A DNA stretch of 31,155 nt from Thiotrichaceae bacterium UBA7357 (GTDB lineage: Bacteria > Pseudomonadota > Gammaproteobacteria > Eutrophobiales > Eutrophobiaceae): assembly GCA_002470825.1 (NCBI GenBank), contig DKOR01000032.1:279-31433 (forward strand). The letters run 5' to 3'. Shown piece after piece: positions 22,027-31,155 of this stretch; position 1 is the stretch's first letter, and the number at the start of each line of letters is the position of its first letter. The notes beneath the pieces are model-generated. The model did not search any database. It was not told the DNA's origin and was given only the letters and a program-made list of their open reading frames with translations. The translations under genes were made by a program, and so were the position numbers.

Positions 22027-23394
22027 GTGTCTACTGGAGCAACTACTAATAATTTTACTAACAATGTATTCGAATTGTTAGATAGCGATTTGTCATCAAA
22101 TAATCGTTATTATATCGCTTTCGGATCAAACGATTTGTGGGTCGGAGATCCCCCTAATGCAGTAGGATCTATTAGAAATTCGCATTTAGTTAGGCAAAGA
22201 TTACATTCATACAAAAGATCAACTCTTGCTTCTTTTGTAGTTCCTCGAGTCAATTATGATAACTCAGGAAGCACCTCATATAATGCATATGATGACAACG
22301 ATCCAAGTCTAACTAATTTTTATGTTTTGACAGATAACGACGAAGTTTTTGTATGCATACAAAAACCCGATCCAAACAGTAGTCAACTTTCGACGATAAA
22401 ACCGACTACTGCAGCACAAGCATTGGTTCATCCTTATAATCCAGCGAGATCGTACAAAACTTCAGATGGATACGTTTGGAGATTTTTGTATAAATTGAGC
22501 AATCTTGCTAAAGAAAAATTTTTGACAACAAATTATATGCCTGTTAAAGTTATTACTTCTTCTAATCCTACTATTACAGAAGAAATTCAGCAAAAAGCAT
22601 TACAAGATAGCGCTGTGAGTGGAGAAATTATTAATTTTGTTGTCACTGGTTCAGGAACAGGAAACACCCTAGGAAACGCCAATCCGCTTACTGTAAACGG
22701 AGGTGGTTTCGGTAGCGGCGCAGATTTTTTTGCATTCGGTAACTCTGGCGGAGAATTAATTAAAATTCATATAGATTCTGATGGTTCCGGATTAATAAAA
22801 CATGGTTCTGGATATAGGTCAGCAGTCGTTTCACCAGATAATCCTGGCGCTTCTTTTACTGCTCGATCAGTTTTTGGTCCCGTGGACGGTTTAAATTCTA
22901 ATCCATTACTTTCTTTAAACGCTGACAATCTAATGATTACTGCTGAAGTACAAGACGAAGAAGGATCAGCAGATCTTTCTATTGGATCAAGATTTCATCA
23001 GGTGGCATTAATTAAAAATCCAAAAGACAGCGATGATAGCTTTATTACCCTTGATGCCGCTAATGCTCTTAGAAAACTTACTGTTTCGAGTTTATCAGGA
23101 ATTACTGTAAATGGAACTATTACTGGTCAAACTTCCGACGCAACAGCTCTTGTGGTAGACACGGTTTCTGGTCCGCCCAACTATGTCTACTATGTACAAA
23201 GAGATTCTGATGGTCTAAAACCGTTTCAAATTGGCGAATCATTAGGGTCTCAAACAGTAACCGCTGAAGGTCCGGGGGCGGTAAATCCTTTTACAGGAGA
23301 ACTTCTATTTTATGATAATGTAGCGACCGTAGTCCGACAATCTTCACAAACTGAAGATCTAAAAATTATTATAAATTTATCTAAATGCACATAG
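22027..23394 (+). CDS. 8: Baseplate wedge subunit gp8-like
   Basis: gp8 is a dimeric wedge protein binding gp7 and gp10. This 455-residue protein (T4: 334) starts with GTG preceded by AAGAG. The matching features are the opening strand RYYIAFGSNDLWVGDPPNAV (T4: FITFGRSEPW), ASFVVPRVNYDNSGS (T4: DAVIPRRDWGDTRY), EVFVCIQKP, and DGYVWRFLYKLSNLAKEKFL (T4: DGYVWEYLFEIP). RFHQVALIKNPK corresponds to the T4 QISIITNP segment and the end LKIIINL to EINILFTF. The extra length lies in a Gly/Ser-rich insertion around 205-265 and a beta insertion near 345-420. Confidence 0.85.
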   Translation: MSTGATTNNFTNNVFELLDSDLSSNNRYYIAFGSNDLWVGDPPNAVGSIRNSHLVRQRLHSYKRSTLASFVVPRVNYDNSGSTSYNAYDDNDPSLTNFYVLTDNDEVFVCIQKPDPNSSQLSTIKPTTAAQALVHPYNPARSYKTSDGYVWRFLYKLSNLAKEKFLTTNYMPVKVITSSNPTITEEIQQKALQDSAVSGEIINFVVTGSGTGNTLGNANPLTVNGGGFGSGADFFAFGNSGGELIKIHIDSDGSGLIKHGSGYRSAVVSPDNPGASFTARSVFGPVDGLNSNPLLSLNADNLMITAEVQDEEGSADLSIGSRFHQVALIKNPKDSDDSFITLDAANALRKLTVSSLSGITVNGTITGQTSDATALVVDTVSGPPNYVYYVQRDSDGLKPFQIGESLGSQTVTAEGPGAVNPFTGELLFYDNVATVVRQSSQTEDLKIIINLSKCT

Positions 23395-23402
23395 GATAAA
23401 AA

Positions 23403-26400
23403 ATGGCAACCAACAGAAATTCGACAACCTTTTCATCAACATACAAAGACGATTGGTCTAAAGACGATCATTATCATCGCATTTTGTTTAATAATGGTAG
23501 AGCTCTGCAAGCAAGGGAACTTACCCAGATGCAGACTATTATTCAAGAAGAGATGGCAAGTTTTGGAAGAAATATTTTTAAAGAAGGTAGCGCGATTTCT
23601 GGTGGCGTGCCAAGTATCAATGCACAATATAGATTTGTGACTTTATCTGGATCTCCAGATTTATCTACAGTTCAAGTTGGTATGATCTATACTAATGGTG
23701 TTCAAAAAGCAAGAATTTTAGAAGTAGATGACGCCAACGACAAACTTTTTGTTGGTTATGTTGACAATGGCGGGTCTGCTGTTTCTTCTTTTACACAATT
23801 TATAAATTTAGATACAATATCAGATCAAGGCGGCGTTGGTCCTAACCTTACCGTTTCTGGAAATGGGTCGGCAGTAAAGTTTACGATCGAAGAAGGCGAA
23901 TTTTTTGTATCCGGTCATTTTGTACACAGCAGTCAACAATCTATTATACTAAATGCTTCCAGTCCTATAGCAAATAAAACTGTAGGATTTAAAGTTGAAG
24001 AAAAAATTATTACTGTAGATGATGACGCTGACTTATATGACAATGCAGGAGACACTGTTAATAATTCTTCTCCAGGAGCAGATCGTTATCAACTTCTATT
24101 AACTCTTACAACAGAAGATCAAATTGCTGCCGACGAATCTTTTGTATTCGTCGCTAAAGTTGAAAATTCTACGATTACTGAAGTTGTAGATTTAAATGAC
24201 TCGTATAATCAGATTGAAGACATGTTGGCTCAGAGAACTTATGAAGAATCGGGCAATTATGTAATTAAACCCTTTACGCTTAATTTTGATGAGTTTAACG
24301 ATCAACCCGATTCAGATATGTCATTAATGGTTTCTGATGGCATTGCTTATGTCAACGGTTATCGAGCAGAACAGCAGTCTCCAACAAAATTAATTATTCC
24401 AAAACCTCAAGAAACTGAAACAGTTTCGGAAGAGGGCATAGCAGTATCTTATGGAAACTATTTTATTATTGATAGTATTACTGCGATGGGCGCAGACGCT
24501 GGAAATCTTTTCGGCAGTAACTCTGGTAATAAAAATCATTATAAATTTTCATTGACAGGACCTACCGGAACATGTCATTTGAGGTTCTTAGAATACAGAC
24601 AGGGTAAGATAAGAGCATACGTATACGGGATTAAACTAGCTTCGGGAAATCTTGCTGATACTACTGCATTGGTAAACTCCTCTTTAGGAATTACGCTTTC
24701 TGTTGAACAAAACACTCAAGGCATCACTACTTTGTACGAGTCTAACAATAATAATGCGTTCGAATTATTGCCTAGAGTAAGACCCGCTACCATAGGATCG
24801 CCGGATACAACTATAATTAGATCTCTTTCTACTGGCGCTCTAGGATCTACTTCCTATAGTCTTCCCGCCGTAGCGGACGGATCTTATGTAAATCCAGATA
24901 ATTGGATAGTATATAATAACACAGATAATGCAGACGAAACAACGACCGCTAATATTAATTTGACGAGTAACGCGATTAGTAATTTAACTTCAGGAAAAGA
25001 TTATGTAGTCGTTTTTATGGTCGAGTCGACCTCAAGCAATAATCAGGAAAGAGGTAAAGGTCTTTCTTCTACTACTATTACCACTTCTTTGACTATTGAT
25101 GAAAATGGCACAAGATATGTACCCTTGGGTCAATATGACATTTATAGCATGGATTCTGTTCGATTTATAGATGCTACGGGATCAATCGCAACACCATATT
25201 TTAGATTAGATAACGGACAAAGAGACAACTACTACACTAAGGGTAAATTGATATTAGATTCTGATGTAAATTGGAATGGGAATGTTTATGCCAATTTTAA
25301 ATATTTTACTAGAACTCTTTCTAACAACGATAAGTATTATAGCGTAAATTCTTATCCTTTAAGTATCGGATATTCTGGTATCCCTAGTCATAAATTAGCA
25401 GACGGTACAGTTTTGCCGCTGAGAAACGTTTTAGACTATCGACCTGATTTTGACGAAGACCTTGATTCTGTAGTTACTTCTACTGTATTCCCATTTCCTA
25501 AAAATGGTACGAATGTTACAGCAGACGTTAGTTATTATTTGCCACGCGCTGATAAAGTTTTAATTACACAAGAAGGCGATGTACAAGTATTAATGGGACA
25601 ACAAGCGCAGAATCCGCAGTTTAAGAAAACGCCCGACAATTCGTTAGAACTTTATAAGATTATTTTTAATGCAAATACTATTGATGAAAATGATTTGCAA
25701 GTTACGCCAATAGAGCACAAACATTATACTATGGGCGATATTGCTAAGATCGAAGAGAAATTAGATCGCCTTGCTGATTTCACTGAATTTAGTTTGTTAG
25801 AATTAGAAGCAAAATTGACTCCGGAATTAGATAGTGATGGAGTTGAGAGGGCAGAATCTGGTATTCTAGTAGACGATGCTCAAGATCAAAAGTTGTCTGA
25901 TGTCTCTTCTCCAGATTACTGCGCGTCAGTAGATCCTGATTCTAAACTGTTTAGACCTTGTTTCGATGAAGATAATGTAAGATTAATTTTTGACGCTGAT
26001 AAAAACCCAACGGCAAATAATGTTATCCGTAAAGGCGACTTAGTAATGTTGAATTTTGATTCAGCGTCTTGGATATCACAACCTCTAGCGTCTAGATCTG
26101 TTAATGTTAATCCAACTGGAAAAGTGGACAACATAGGTTGTTTAATGCTTTCTCCTTCTAGCGATGAATGGAAAAATTCAAAATATGACGCTAGTTATGC
26201 TCTGCCAGGAGCAAGTCGAATAGACGTCAAGCAAGCAAGATTATGGAATAACTGGCAGTGGAATTGGGCGGGAAGAGTCATTGAAAACGAACACGAAGAT
26301 GTTGGAGATGATTTTATTCCTTCTAATCGTCAGTATGGCGCTTTCGGTAGAAAGTCTTTAGTAGAGCGCGAAAGATATAACTCTGAACGCGAAAAACGCT

Positions 26401-28787
26401 CAAGTAGATTAAGGACTGGACGATCTGTTAGAAGATTAATTAGCACAGATACTTTTAGAGAAAGAGTTGGTAATAGAGTAGTCGATTTGGCGTTGATTCC
26501 TTGGGTTCGTTCTCGTTTAATACATTTTAAAGCAATGGGTTTAAAACCCAATACAAAACATACTCCTTATTTTGATGGAGTAGATGTCGCTAACTTATGT
26601 AGAGATGAAGGGTCTGGTGGATTTGTACGTTGGTCTACAAATAAAACAGAATACGGAAACAAATATGATAATTTGAATTCTCGTCCGACTGATCTAGGAG
26701 CAAGTAGCGACCTTGTTTCTAATTCTCAAGGTGTTATAGAAGGTTCTTTTTGGTTGCCTAGTGTTAGACCAACTAAACCAATTCCTACTCTTGGTGTTGT
26801 CGCGGGAGAAGTTTCCGCAGGCAGAAGATTTAGGGCAGGGACTAGAGAGTTCAAACTTATAGACGCTTCTGCGCAAGATATCAGAACCGCCGATAGTAAA
26901 GCGGTTGCATACTATACTGTAAAAGGTGCGTTACCGATTAAAAATCAAAGTGTTGTTTCTACTCGATTTGGAGAATTTAGTTATAACGTTCCTAATGCGT
27001 CTTTGAATGTTTACAATACTTATGAAATTAGAGACGAATTGGATAACATCCCTTCAGACAATATTAGGGTTGAAGAACCGCATTTATCGGGTCAGTGGGG
27101 CGCAGAAACTTCAGCGATTGTTCCTGCTACAGTATCTAATTTATCGAGCGTTGTTAGTGACTATATTAACGTAAACCAACTTTTATATGGCGGAACAACT
27201 AATCTTCCGACCGTAGGACCACAAAAACCTTTAGCGCAAAGTTTTTACGTTGATAATCCTTTTGGCGCAACCATGGTTGACGTCAAATTGTCGTTCAAGA
27301 GTAAGGATACTGTTTTACCCGTCTCTATTCAAATACGACCAGTAATAAACGGCAAACCATCGGAAACTAATATTGTTCCTGGTTCGTGTGTATTTAAACT
27401 TCCGGCAGAAATTACTACTTCATCTGATGCTTCTTCTGAAACATCTTTTGTCTTTGAAGAACCTGTTGTCTTGAATGCTTGGACGCAATATGCCATCGTT
27501 GTTATGACGCAATCCACTGAATATGATCTCTGGACTGCTAAGACTAGAGATTTTGTAGTAAACGGTAGCAATAACAGAATAGTTTATTCTAGAGGCACGC
27601 TAGGTAGTATGTTTTTGCCGCAAAACGGTAGGTTATACAAAGGCGAAAAAGATCAAGATCTTAAATTTACAATCAATCGCGCGAAATTTACTCCAAAAAA
27701 TGCTACAGGCACTTCGACTACATCAAGGATCGGCGGAGCGAATGGTAGCGTAATTCTTAGAAACGCTAATGTTCCAAGAAAACTTTTAGAGTTGAATCCA
27801 TTTAGAGTTTCGAATGGTTCTAGTGAAGTTTATGTTAAACATCCTTGTCACGGATTCCACCCTGGAGATTCTTGTCACATTACTGGCGCTAATAGTTCAA
27901 TCGGTGGATTGACGGTTAATGGCGCTCAAACTGTTTACAGAATAGATGGAGAAGGGTTTACGTTCAAGCCAGGCGGTAATGCTTCGACTGATGCAGTAGG
28001 CGGCGGCGAAAACGTTTTGTCTGATAGAAATATTCAGTATAATATTATTATGCCTTATGTGGAGCAGCTTGTTCCTAATCATACATCAACCGATATTTCT
28101 GCAAAATATACTACTGGCGCATTGATTACTGAAAATAGTAGTAGTAAATATACTACACAGGTAACTACTGCGTCAAATAAATATAGTAGAGTTACTCCAG
28201 GATCCAACGTTTCTTTTAACGATCGTCCTAGAGTTATTGCAAATCCTGGTATTCAAGCGACTTTCGATGGAGGAAACGGAGCATATTCTGGATTGGTCAA
28301 AGTGGATCTAAAAAGCGGCAATGATTATGTTTCTCCGATTATTGATCTTCAAAGGTGTTCTTTATTTTTAATAGAGAATTGTGTCGAAGATTCTGATGGA
28401 AGGGCGTTTTATCCTGTTCCAGAGACTTCGCCTAATTCGGGGGCAAATGGTTCTAGACACATTACTACGCCAATAACGGTTGCGACTGAAGCGGTGGGTT
28501 TTGTATTACAGAACTTGTATTCTACTCCTTCTGGGACTGATTATGATATGTATTATAGAACTGCTCAATCTGGTGAAAATATATACAATAAGCCCTGGAG
28601 ATATTTAAATCCTACCGATCCACTAGTTAAAGGCGAGCGATATCAAGAAGCTCATTTTCTTGGCGGTGGAGTAGCAGGAAACTTAAATAAGTTTAGTCAA
28701 ATACAGTCTAAATTTGTTATGCACTCTAGCAATAGTTGTTTCACACCAAAAATATCTAACTTTAAATGGAAATTCCTAGCGATTTAA
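23403..28787 (+). CDS. Giant DUF4815-type baseplate/fibre structural protein
   Basis: A 1794-residue virion protein, by far the largest here. Residues about 15-65 are the DUF4815-type block: HYHRILFNNGRALQARELTQ followed by MQTIIQEEMASFGRNIFKEG. A long beta-rich body follows, then an Arg-rich stretch at about 980-1030 and a conserved fibre-type block IPWVRSRLIHFKAMGLKPNT with YFDGVDVANLC at about 1032-1066. The C-terminal third contains jelly-roll-like strands (QSFYVDNPFGATMVDVKLSF) suited to receptor or glycan binding. Its position after gp8 suggests the peripheral baseplate, where T4 has gp7 and gp10. I do not equate it with either. Start ATG follows ATAGGA. Confidence 0.85.
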   Translation: MATNRNSTTFSSTYKDDWSKDDHYHRILFNNGRALQARELTQMQTIIQEEMASFGRNIFKEGSAISGGVPSINAQYRFVTLSGSPDLSTVQVGMIYTNGVQKARILEVDDANDKLFVGYVDNGGSAVSSFTQFINLDTISDQGGVGPNLTVSGNGSAVKFTIEEGEFFVSGHFVHSSQQSIILNASSPIANKTVGFKVEEKIITVDDDADLYDNAGDTVNNSSPGADRYQLLLTLTTEDQIAADESFVFVAKVENSTITEVVDLNDSYNQIEDMLAQRTYEESGNYVIKPFTLNFDEFNDQPDSDMSLMVSDGIAYVNGYRAEQQSPTKLIIPKPQETETVSEEGIAVSYGNYFIIDSITAMGADAGNLFGSNSGNKNHYKFSLTGPTGTCHLRFLEYRQGKIRAYVYGIKLASGNLADTTALVNSSLGITLSVEQNTQGITTLYESNNNNAFELLPRVRPATIGSPDTTIIRSLSTGALGSTSYSLPAVADGSYVNPDNWIVYNNTDNADETTTANINLTSNAISNLTSGKDYVVVFMVESTSSNNQERGKGLSSTTITTSLTIDENGTRYVPLGQYDIYSMDSVRFIDATGSIATPYFRLDNGQRDNYYTKGKLILDSDVNWNGNVYANFKYFTRTLSNNDKYYSVNSYPLSIGYSGIPSHKLADGTVLPLRNVLDYRPDFDEDLDSVVTSTVFPFPKNGTNVTADVSYYLPRADKVLITQEGDVQVLMGQQAQNPQFKKTPDNSLELYKIIFNANTIDENDLQVTPIEHKHYTMGDIAKIEEKLDRLADFTEFSLLELEAKLTPELDSDGVERAESGILVDDAQDQKLSDVSSPDYCASVDPDSKLFRPCFDEDNVRLIFDADKNPTANNVIRKGDLVMLNFDSASWISQPLASRSVNVNPTGKVDNIGCLMLSPSSDEWKNSKYDASYALPGASRIDVKQARLWNNWQWNWAGRVIENEHEDVGDDFIPSNRQYGAFGRKSLVERERYNSEREKRSSRLRTGRSVRRLISTDTFRERVGNRVVDLALIPWVRSRLIHFKAMGLKPNTKHTPYFDGVDVANLCRDEGSGGFVRWSTNKTEYGNKYDNLNSRPTDLGASSDLVSNSQGVIEGSFWLPSVRPTKPIPTLGVVAGEVSAGRRFRAGTREFKLIDASAQDIRTADSKAVAYYTVKGALPIKNQSVVSTRFGEFSYNVPNASLNVYNTYEIRDELDNIPSDNIRVEEPHLSGQWGAETSAIVPATVSNLSSVVSDYINVNQLLYGGTTNLPTVGPQKPLAQSFYVDNPFGATMVDVKLSFKSKDTVLPVSIQIRPVINGKPSETNIVPGSCVFKLPAEITTSSDASSETSFVFEEPVVLNAWTQYAIVVMTQSTEYDLWTAKTRDFVVNGSNNRIVYSRGTLGSMFLPQNGRLYKGEKDQDLKFTINRAKFTPKNATGTSTTSRIGGANGSVILRNANVPRKLLELNPFRVSNGSSEVYVKHPCHGFHPGDSCHITGANSSIGGLTVNGAQTVYRIDGEGFTFKPGGNASTDAVGGGENVLSDRNIQYNIIMPYVEQLVPNHTSTDISAKYTTGALITENSSSKYTTQVTTASNKYSRVTPGSNVSFNDRPRVIANPGIQATFDGGNGAYSGLVKVDLKSGNDYVSPIIDLQRCSLFLIENCVEDSDGRAFYPVPETSPNSGANGSRHITTPITVATEAVGFVLQNLYSTPSGTDYDMYYRTAQSGENIYNKPWRYLNPTDPLVKGERYQEAHFLGGGVAGNLNKFSQIQSKFVMHSSNSCFTPKISNFKWKFLAI

Positions 28788-28978
28788 TACCCGTAAAAGG
28801 GTATCCTGGTTGGAAAAGAGATAGCAGTGGTATTATTCATAATACGAATACCACTGCTATCAAACGCGCACAAGAAAAAAAAGAACAACGTAAGATAGAG
28901 AAAGAAAGATTAAATAATCTAGAAAACGATGTCAAAGAAATTAAAAATATGATGAAATCGATTATGGAGAAACTATGA
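28766..28978 (+). CDS. Small coiled-coil protein (70 aa)
   Basis: A 70-residue protein overlapping the end of the giant gene by 22 bases. The N-terminus is a short ordered segment (IPVKGYPGWKRDSSGIIHNT), the rest a charged coiled coil (AQEKKEQRKIEKERLNNLEN to MMKSIMEKL). Small proteins with the PVKGYPGWKRD segment followed by a coiled coil are familiar from marine T4-like phages; their function is unknown, but the late location suggests a virion or assembly role. The DNA of its first 32 codons contains two hairpins, including a perfect 15-bp one. The stop overlaps the next start (ATGA). Confidence 0.78.
   Translation: MEIPSDLIPVKGYPGWKRDSSGIIHNTNTTAIKRAQEKKEQRKIEKERLNNLENDVKEIKNMMKSIMEKL
28787..28804 (+). 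repeat. Small inverted repeat (hairpin)
   Basis: ATACCC (28787-28792) and GGGTAT (28799-28804) with loop GTAAAA, beginning at the last base of the giant gene's stop codon. It is the first of two hairpins in the start of the 70-aa gene. Confidence 0.6.
28820..28861 (+). repeat. Perfect 15-bp inverted repeat inside a coding region
   Basis: GATAGCAGTGGTATT (28820-28834) is the exact reverse complement of AATACCACTGCTATC (28847-28861), with a 12-base loop. Both arms are in codon register of the 70-aa gene (DSSGI and NTTAI). There is no T run after it, so it is not a standard terminator. An RNase III or processing site, or a translational control element, is possible. Confidence 0.85.
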
Positions 28979-29748
28979 CCATTTCTTATTTGTTTGGAAC
29001 AGAAAATCAATATCGTTGGCGTTTGGCCAAAGACTCGGATCTAGCAGCGATCGAACAAATTGTATCGCGTCAACGCATAGGTCATCATACAACAGTAAAC
29101 AATTTGCGATTTGACAGCGATGGAGAAGGCAATTATCATAGTTTACATAATTGTCCTTCTCCAGAAACTTGTCGTCTAGAACACGTTTATACCGCACAAG
29201 ACTATATTGATGTAAATACTTTTTTTGAAGACGCTTCATTTCACATACAAAGAACTTTGGTTGTGACAGATTCGGACACATCAAATGTTTTGGGCATGTA
29301 TGGTTTTATTGGCAACGGAGGTTTAGACGACAACAATAATAAAACATGGGACATTACTAGAACATCTATGGGGTTATCTCCTGATGCTGACCAAACACTT
29401 GGCGCTGACCGTTGGACCATAGGAAGACAATTCATGACAGCTTTAAAACAGCAACAAGTCTATCCATTAAAATCTTTATGGGTACCAACTGTGTTAGATT
29501 CTGCTAATTCGCCAAATCGAATAAACCTTTCTTCTAAAAAATCTAGGCAGGGGTCTAAATCTGCTAAACTTTATGATCAAACTAAATTAGATGAATACAA
29601 TTACTATATGATTAAAACGAATGAGTCTCTTTGGATTCCTAATCCACAATGGTTAAATCAAAAATTTGAGTCGACTTATAGTGTTGAAAATTTTGGATTG
29701 TTAAACAGTCTTCGCTTTATCTGGAACACTTACGACTCAGCTGCTTAA
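28975..29748 (+). CDS. Late protein of unknown function, possibly GNAT-like
   Basis: A 257-residue protein coupled to the coiled-coil gene by ATGA. The opening YRWRLAKDSDLAAIEQIVSR resembles the first strand and helix of GNAT acetyltransferases ('IRxAxxxDxxxI'), and IQRTLVVTDSDTSNVLGMYG could be their paired beta strands, but the acetyl-CoA loop (Q/RxxGxG/A) is not evident; the segment near ADRWTIGRQFMTAL is the nearest candidate. The C-terminal third (SLWIPNPQWLNQ) is unassigned. A cysteine-containing insert NCPSPETCRLEHVY lies near residues 60-73. Position between fibre-type genes suggests a virion-related role. The fold suggestion is weak. Confidence 0.72.
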   Translation: MTISYLFGTENQYRWRLAKDSDLAAIEQIVSRQRIGHHTTVNNLRFDSDGEGNYHSLHNCPSPETCRLEHVYTAQDYIDVNTFFEDASFHIQRTLVVTDSDTSNVLGMYGFIGNGGLDDNNNKTWDITRTSMGLSPDADQTLGADRWTIGRQFMTALKQQQVYPLKSLWVPTVLDSANSPNRINLSSKKSRQGSKSAKLYDQTKLDEYNYYMIKTNESLWIPNPQWLNQKFESTYSVENFGLLNSLRFIWNTYDSAA

Positions 29749-29752
29749 AACC

Positions 29753-29760
29753 TATAAATA
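29753..29760 (+). promoter_or_regulatory. T4-type late promoter for fibre-like gene
   Basis: An exact TATAAATA five bases after the preceding stop. The predicted start near 29766 gives a leader of about 22 bases before ATG 29788, with no clear Shine-Dalgarno sequence. The box is the left arm of an imperfect palindrome whose right arm (29777-29783) is ATTTATA. Confidence 0.78.
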
Positions 29761-29787
29761 GAGAGGTATATTCTCGATTTATAATAA

Positions 29788-31155
29788 ATGACATCAAGCG
29801 TTTTAAAACAATTTGGATCAGGCGCACTTAAAGAATTAACTTTAAGTGAAGAAGATTATCTTGCATATCGTTGTGGTGTACAATTAGGACAAACCACCAC
29901 TTCTGATCCTGCAGCATTAAACCTTTCTGCGGGCACAAATATCGGTTCTTTTACAGACACTAAACTAACGCAGCCCGTTGGCGGAGGTGTAGCAGGAACA
30001 ATATACGATACAGGTAAATTAGCAGCAAACTATACTAATACCGCATCAGCAACTCATAATTTTAATTGGACGCCTAATGGTATTCCAGCAGATCCTTATA
30101 CATTACCTTCTACGGTAAAAGTAGGCGACGGATTACTTATTAATCTTCAAATGGTTATGAATCTCATAGGGTCTCCGCTTCCGGTTGTCGAAAGGGCAGA
30201 AGCAAGTTTAAATTTTCAAATAGATGGTAATCCTGGTGGCGCGATAATTGAGAGCGTCACTAACATTGCTGGAGCAAACGGAACTGGAACTATATCAGCT
30301 TCTGGTAATAATGTTATTTGGACGGGAATCGATACCGACAAAGACGCATTATTAGTCACGTTCTTAGTAATAATACAAACAGAAGGAACCTTGACAGTCA
30401 ATGTCGACGCTACTTTTTTTGATGCTCAGGACTCTCCACAAATTATTTCTGCTACTCAAAGTGATAGTATTACAGTATCTGGAATAACCACTGATACCGT
30501 AATTAGTAATGTAACACCTCTTTATCAAAGAACCGGAACTCCAAACCAACGAGGCGAAACTAATTGGAGAGGATTTTTAACCTGGGATAGAAGTTTAAAC
30601 GCCGCAAAAGAAATGTCTGATGCGCAGTCAGACGTTTTGATTAAAAGATTGTTAAAAACTATTCATCATGACGAATATCCTGGAGTTTATCGGTTATCCT
30701 CTTCCAGTCCAGGAGCAGGTTGGTCAGTATTTTTATCTAATTGTTTTACCGATATGAGAGTAGATGGTACTTCTATAAGTTATTCCATTTGGTTAAAAAA
30801 TTCCGGAACAGTTCCTTCTAAAGTTAATCCAATGGTTATTGAACGAGATGGCGCTAACAATAATCAAGGTACATTTTTAAGCGTTCGTGCAGCAAATGAT
30901 GATATAATGTCAGTAACGCTAGGGCAGAGAGCAAAACAAGTTATCCAAGATACAGGAATTGGAACGTATCAATTAAGATCTTCTGCTCAGGGCGCACCGA
31001 CTGACTCTGGCGTATGGGTTCCTCGCGGAGTAGCTGTTGATACTAGAAATGTAGAAGGATTTCAAGACGATACGCTTTCGTATACTGGAGTATATACTGG
31101 ATCTTATCTTGCTGCATACGTAGGACCAGCGTATACTCAAACGTATGAAGGTCCA
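29788..31155 (+). CDS. Large fibre-like structural protein, 5' part
   Basis: Open from ATG 29788 to the window end, 456 codons with no stop, so the C-terminus lies outside. It begins MTSSVLKQFGSGALKELTLS and continues as a beta-rich, Thr/Ser/Gly-rich chain (NLSAGTNIGSFTDTKLTQPV). A conserved-looking middle carries NWRGFLTWDRSLNAAKEMSD, HHDEYPGVYRLSSSSPGAGW and VFLSNCFTDMR. The last visible residues switch to a tyrosine/Gly/Pro repeat (YTGVYTGSYLAAYVGPAYTQ), a repeat style I recall from very large structural proteins of marine T4-like phages. A fibre or whisker role is likely from composition and position behind its own late promoter. Confidence 0.8.
   Translation, partial: MTSSVLKQFGSGALKELTLSEEDYLAYRCGVQLGQTTTSDPAALNLSAGTNIGSFTDTKLTQPVGGGVAGTIYDTGKLAANYTNTASATHNFNWTPNGIPADPYTLPSTVKVGDGLLINLQMVMNLIGSPLPVVERAEASLNFQIDGNPGGAIIESVTNIAGANGTGTISASGNNVIWTGIDTDKDALLVTFLVIIQTEGTLTVNVDATFFDAQDSPQIISATQSDSITVSGITTDTVISNVTPLYQRTGTPNQRGETNWRGFLTWDRSLNAAKEMSDAQSDVLIKRLLKTIHHDEYPGVYRLSSSSPGAGWSVFLSNCFTDMRVDGTSISYSIWLKNSGTVPSKVNPMVIERDGANNNQGTFLSVRAANDDIMSVTLGQRAKQVIQDTGIGTYQLRSSAQGAPTDSGVWVPRGVAVDTRNVEGFQDDTLSYTGVYTGSYLAAYVGPAYTQTYEGP

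Overview
The window is a piece of a T4-like myovirus (contractile-tailed phage) genome of the marine type. It is AT-rich, with tightly packed genes that often overlap by a few bases. T4 baseplate and hub proteins (gp4, gp26, gp54, gp48, gp53, gp27, gp5-like, gp25, gp6, gp8) sit beside gp32, gp33 and ThyX. Perfect T4-type late promoters (TATAAATA) precede several gene blocks. No photosynthesis genes and no tRNAs are visible, so the host cannot be named; a marine heterotroph is plausible but is only an inference.

Layout. (1) Bases 1-6230, + strand: replication, metabolism and regulation. In order: the 3' end of thyX, an acidic protein, a 51-aa basic protein that contains a perfect sigma70-type promoter, a possible DenV-like protein, an FkbM methyltransferase, a small two-part protein, a short UDP-glucose-dehydrogenase-like enzyme, two proteins of unknown function, the late-transcription coactivator gp33, a 2OG-Fe(II) oxygenase-like protein, gp32 behind overlapping early and late promoters, and a ribbon-helix-helix protein. 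A UUCG-loop terminator follows. (2) Bases 6340-11511, - strand: a late operon read leftward. In order of transcription: gp4, a radical SAM/SPASM enzyme, a 61-aa protein, a conserved 196-aa protein, gp54, gp26, a 51-aa gp51-like ORF reachable by -1 frameshifting, and a tape-measure-like protein. (3) Bases 11558-31155, + strand: gp48, gp53, gp27, an OB-fold/lysozyme-like gp5, an amidase, a beta-helical spike, a peptidase-like protein, gp25, gp6, gp8, a 1794-aa DUF4815-type protein, two small proteins and the start of a large fibre-like protein that runs off the window.

How the genes fit together. gp33 is a coactivator expected to act at the TATAAATA promoters found here. The leftward operon makes the tube initiator (gp54), hub assembly factors and tape measure. 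The rightward operon makes the rest of the hub, the cell-puncturing device, the wedges and the distal fibre-like proteins. The T4 gp5 function (OB fold, lysozyme and needle in one chain) is spread over three genes, and the cell-wall enzyme activity appears to have moved to an amidase.

The strongest lead is a U8 slippery site at the end of gp26. A -1 shift there fuses gp26 to the gp51-like ORF directly upstream of the tape-measure gene, which is the classic tail-assembly-chaperone (G/GT) layout. Other leads are the radical SAM enzyme plus tyrosine-rich small protein inside a virion operon, a codon-aligned 15-bp perfect hairpin at the start of a small gene, a probable leaderless late gene, and degenerate lysozyme and M15-like domains in the spike region.
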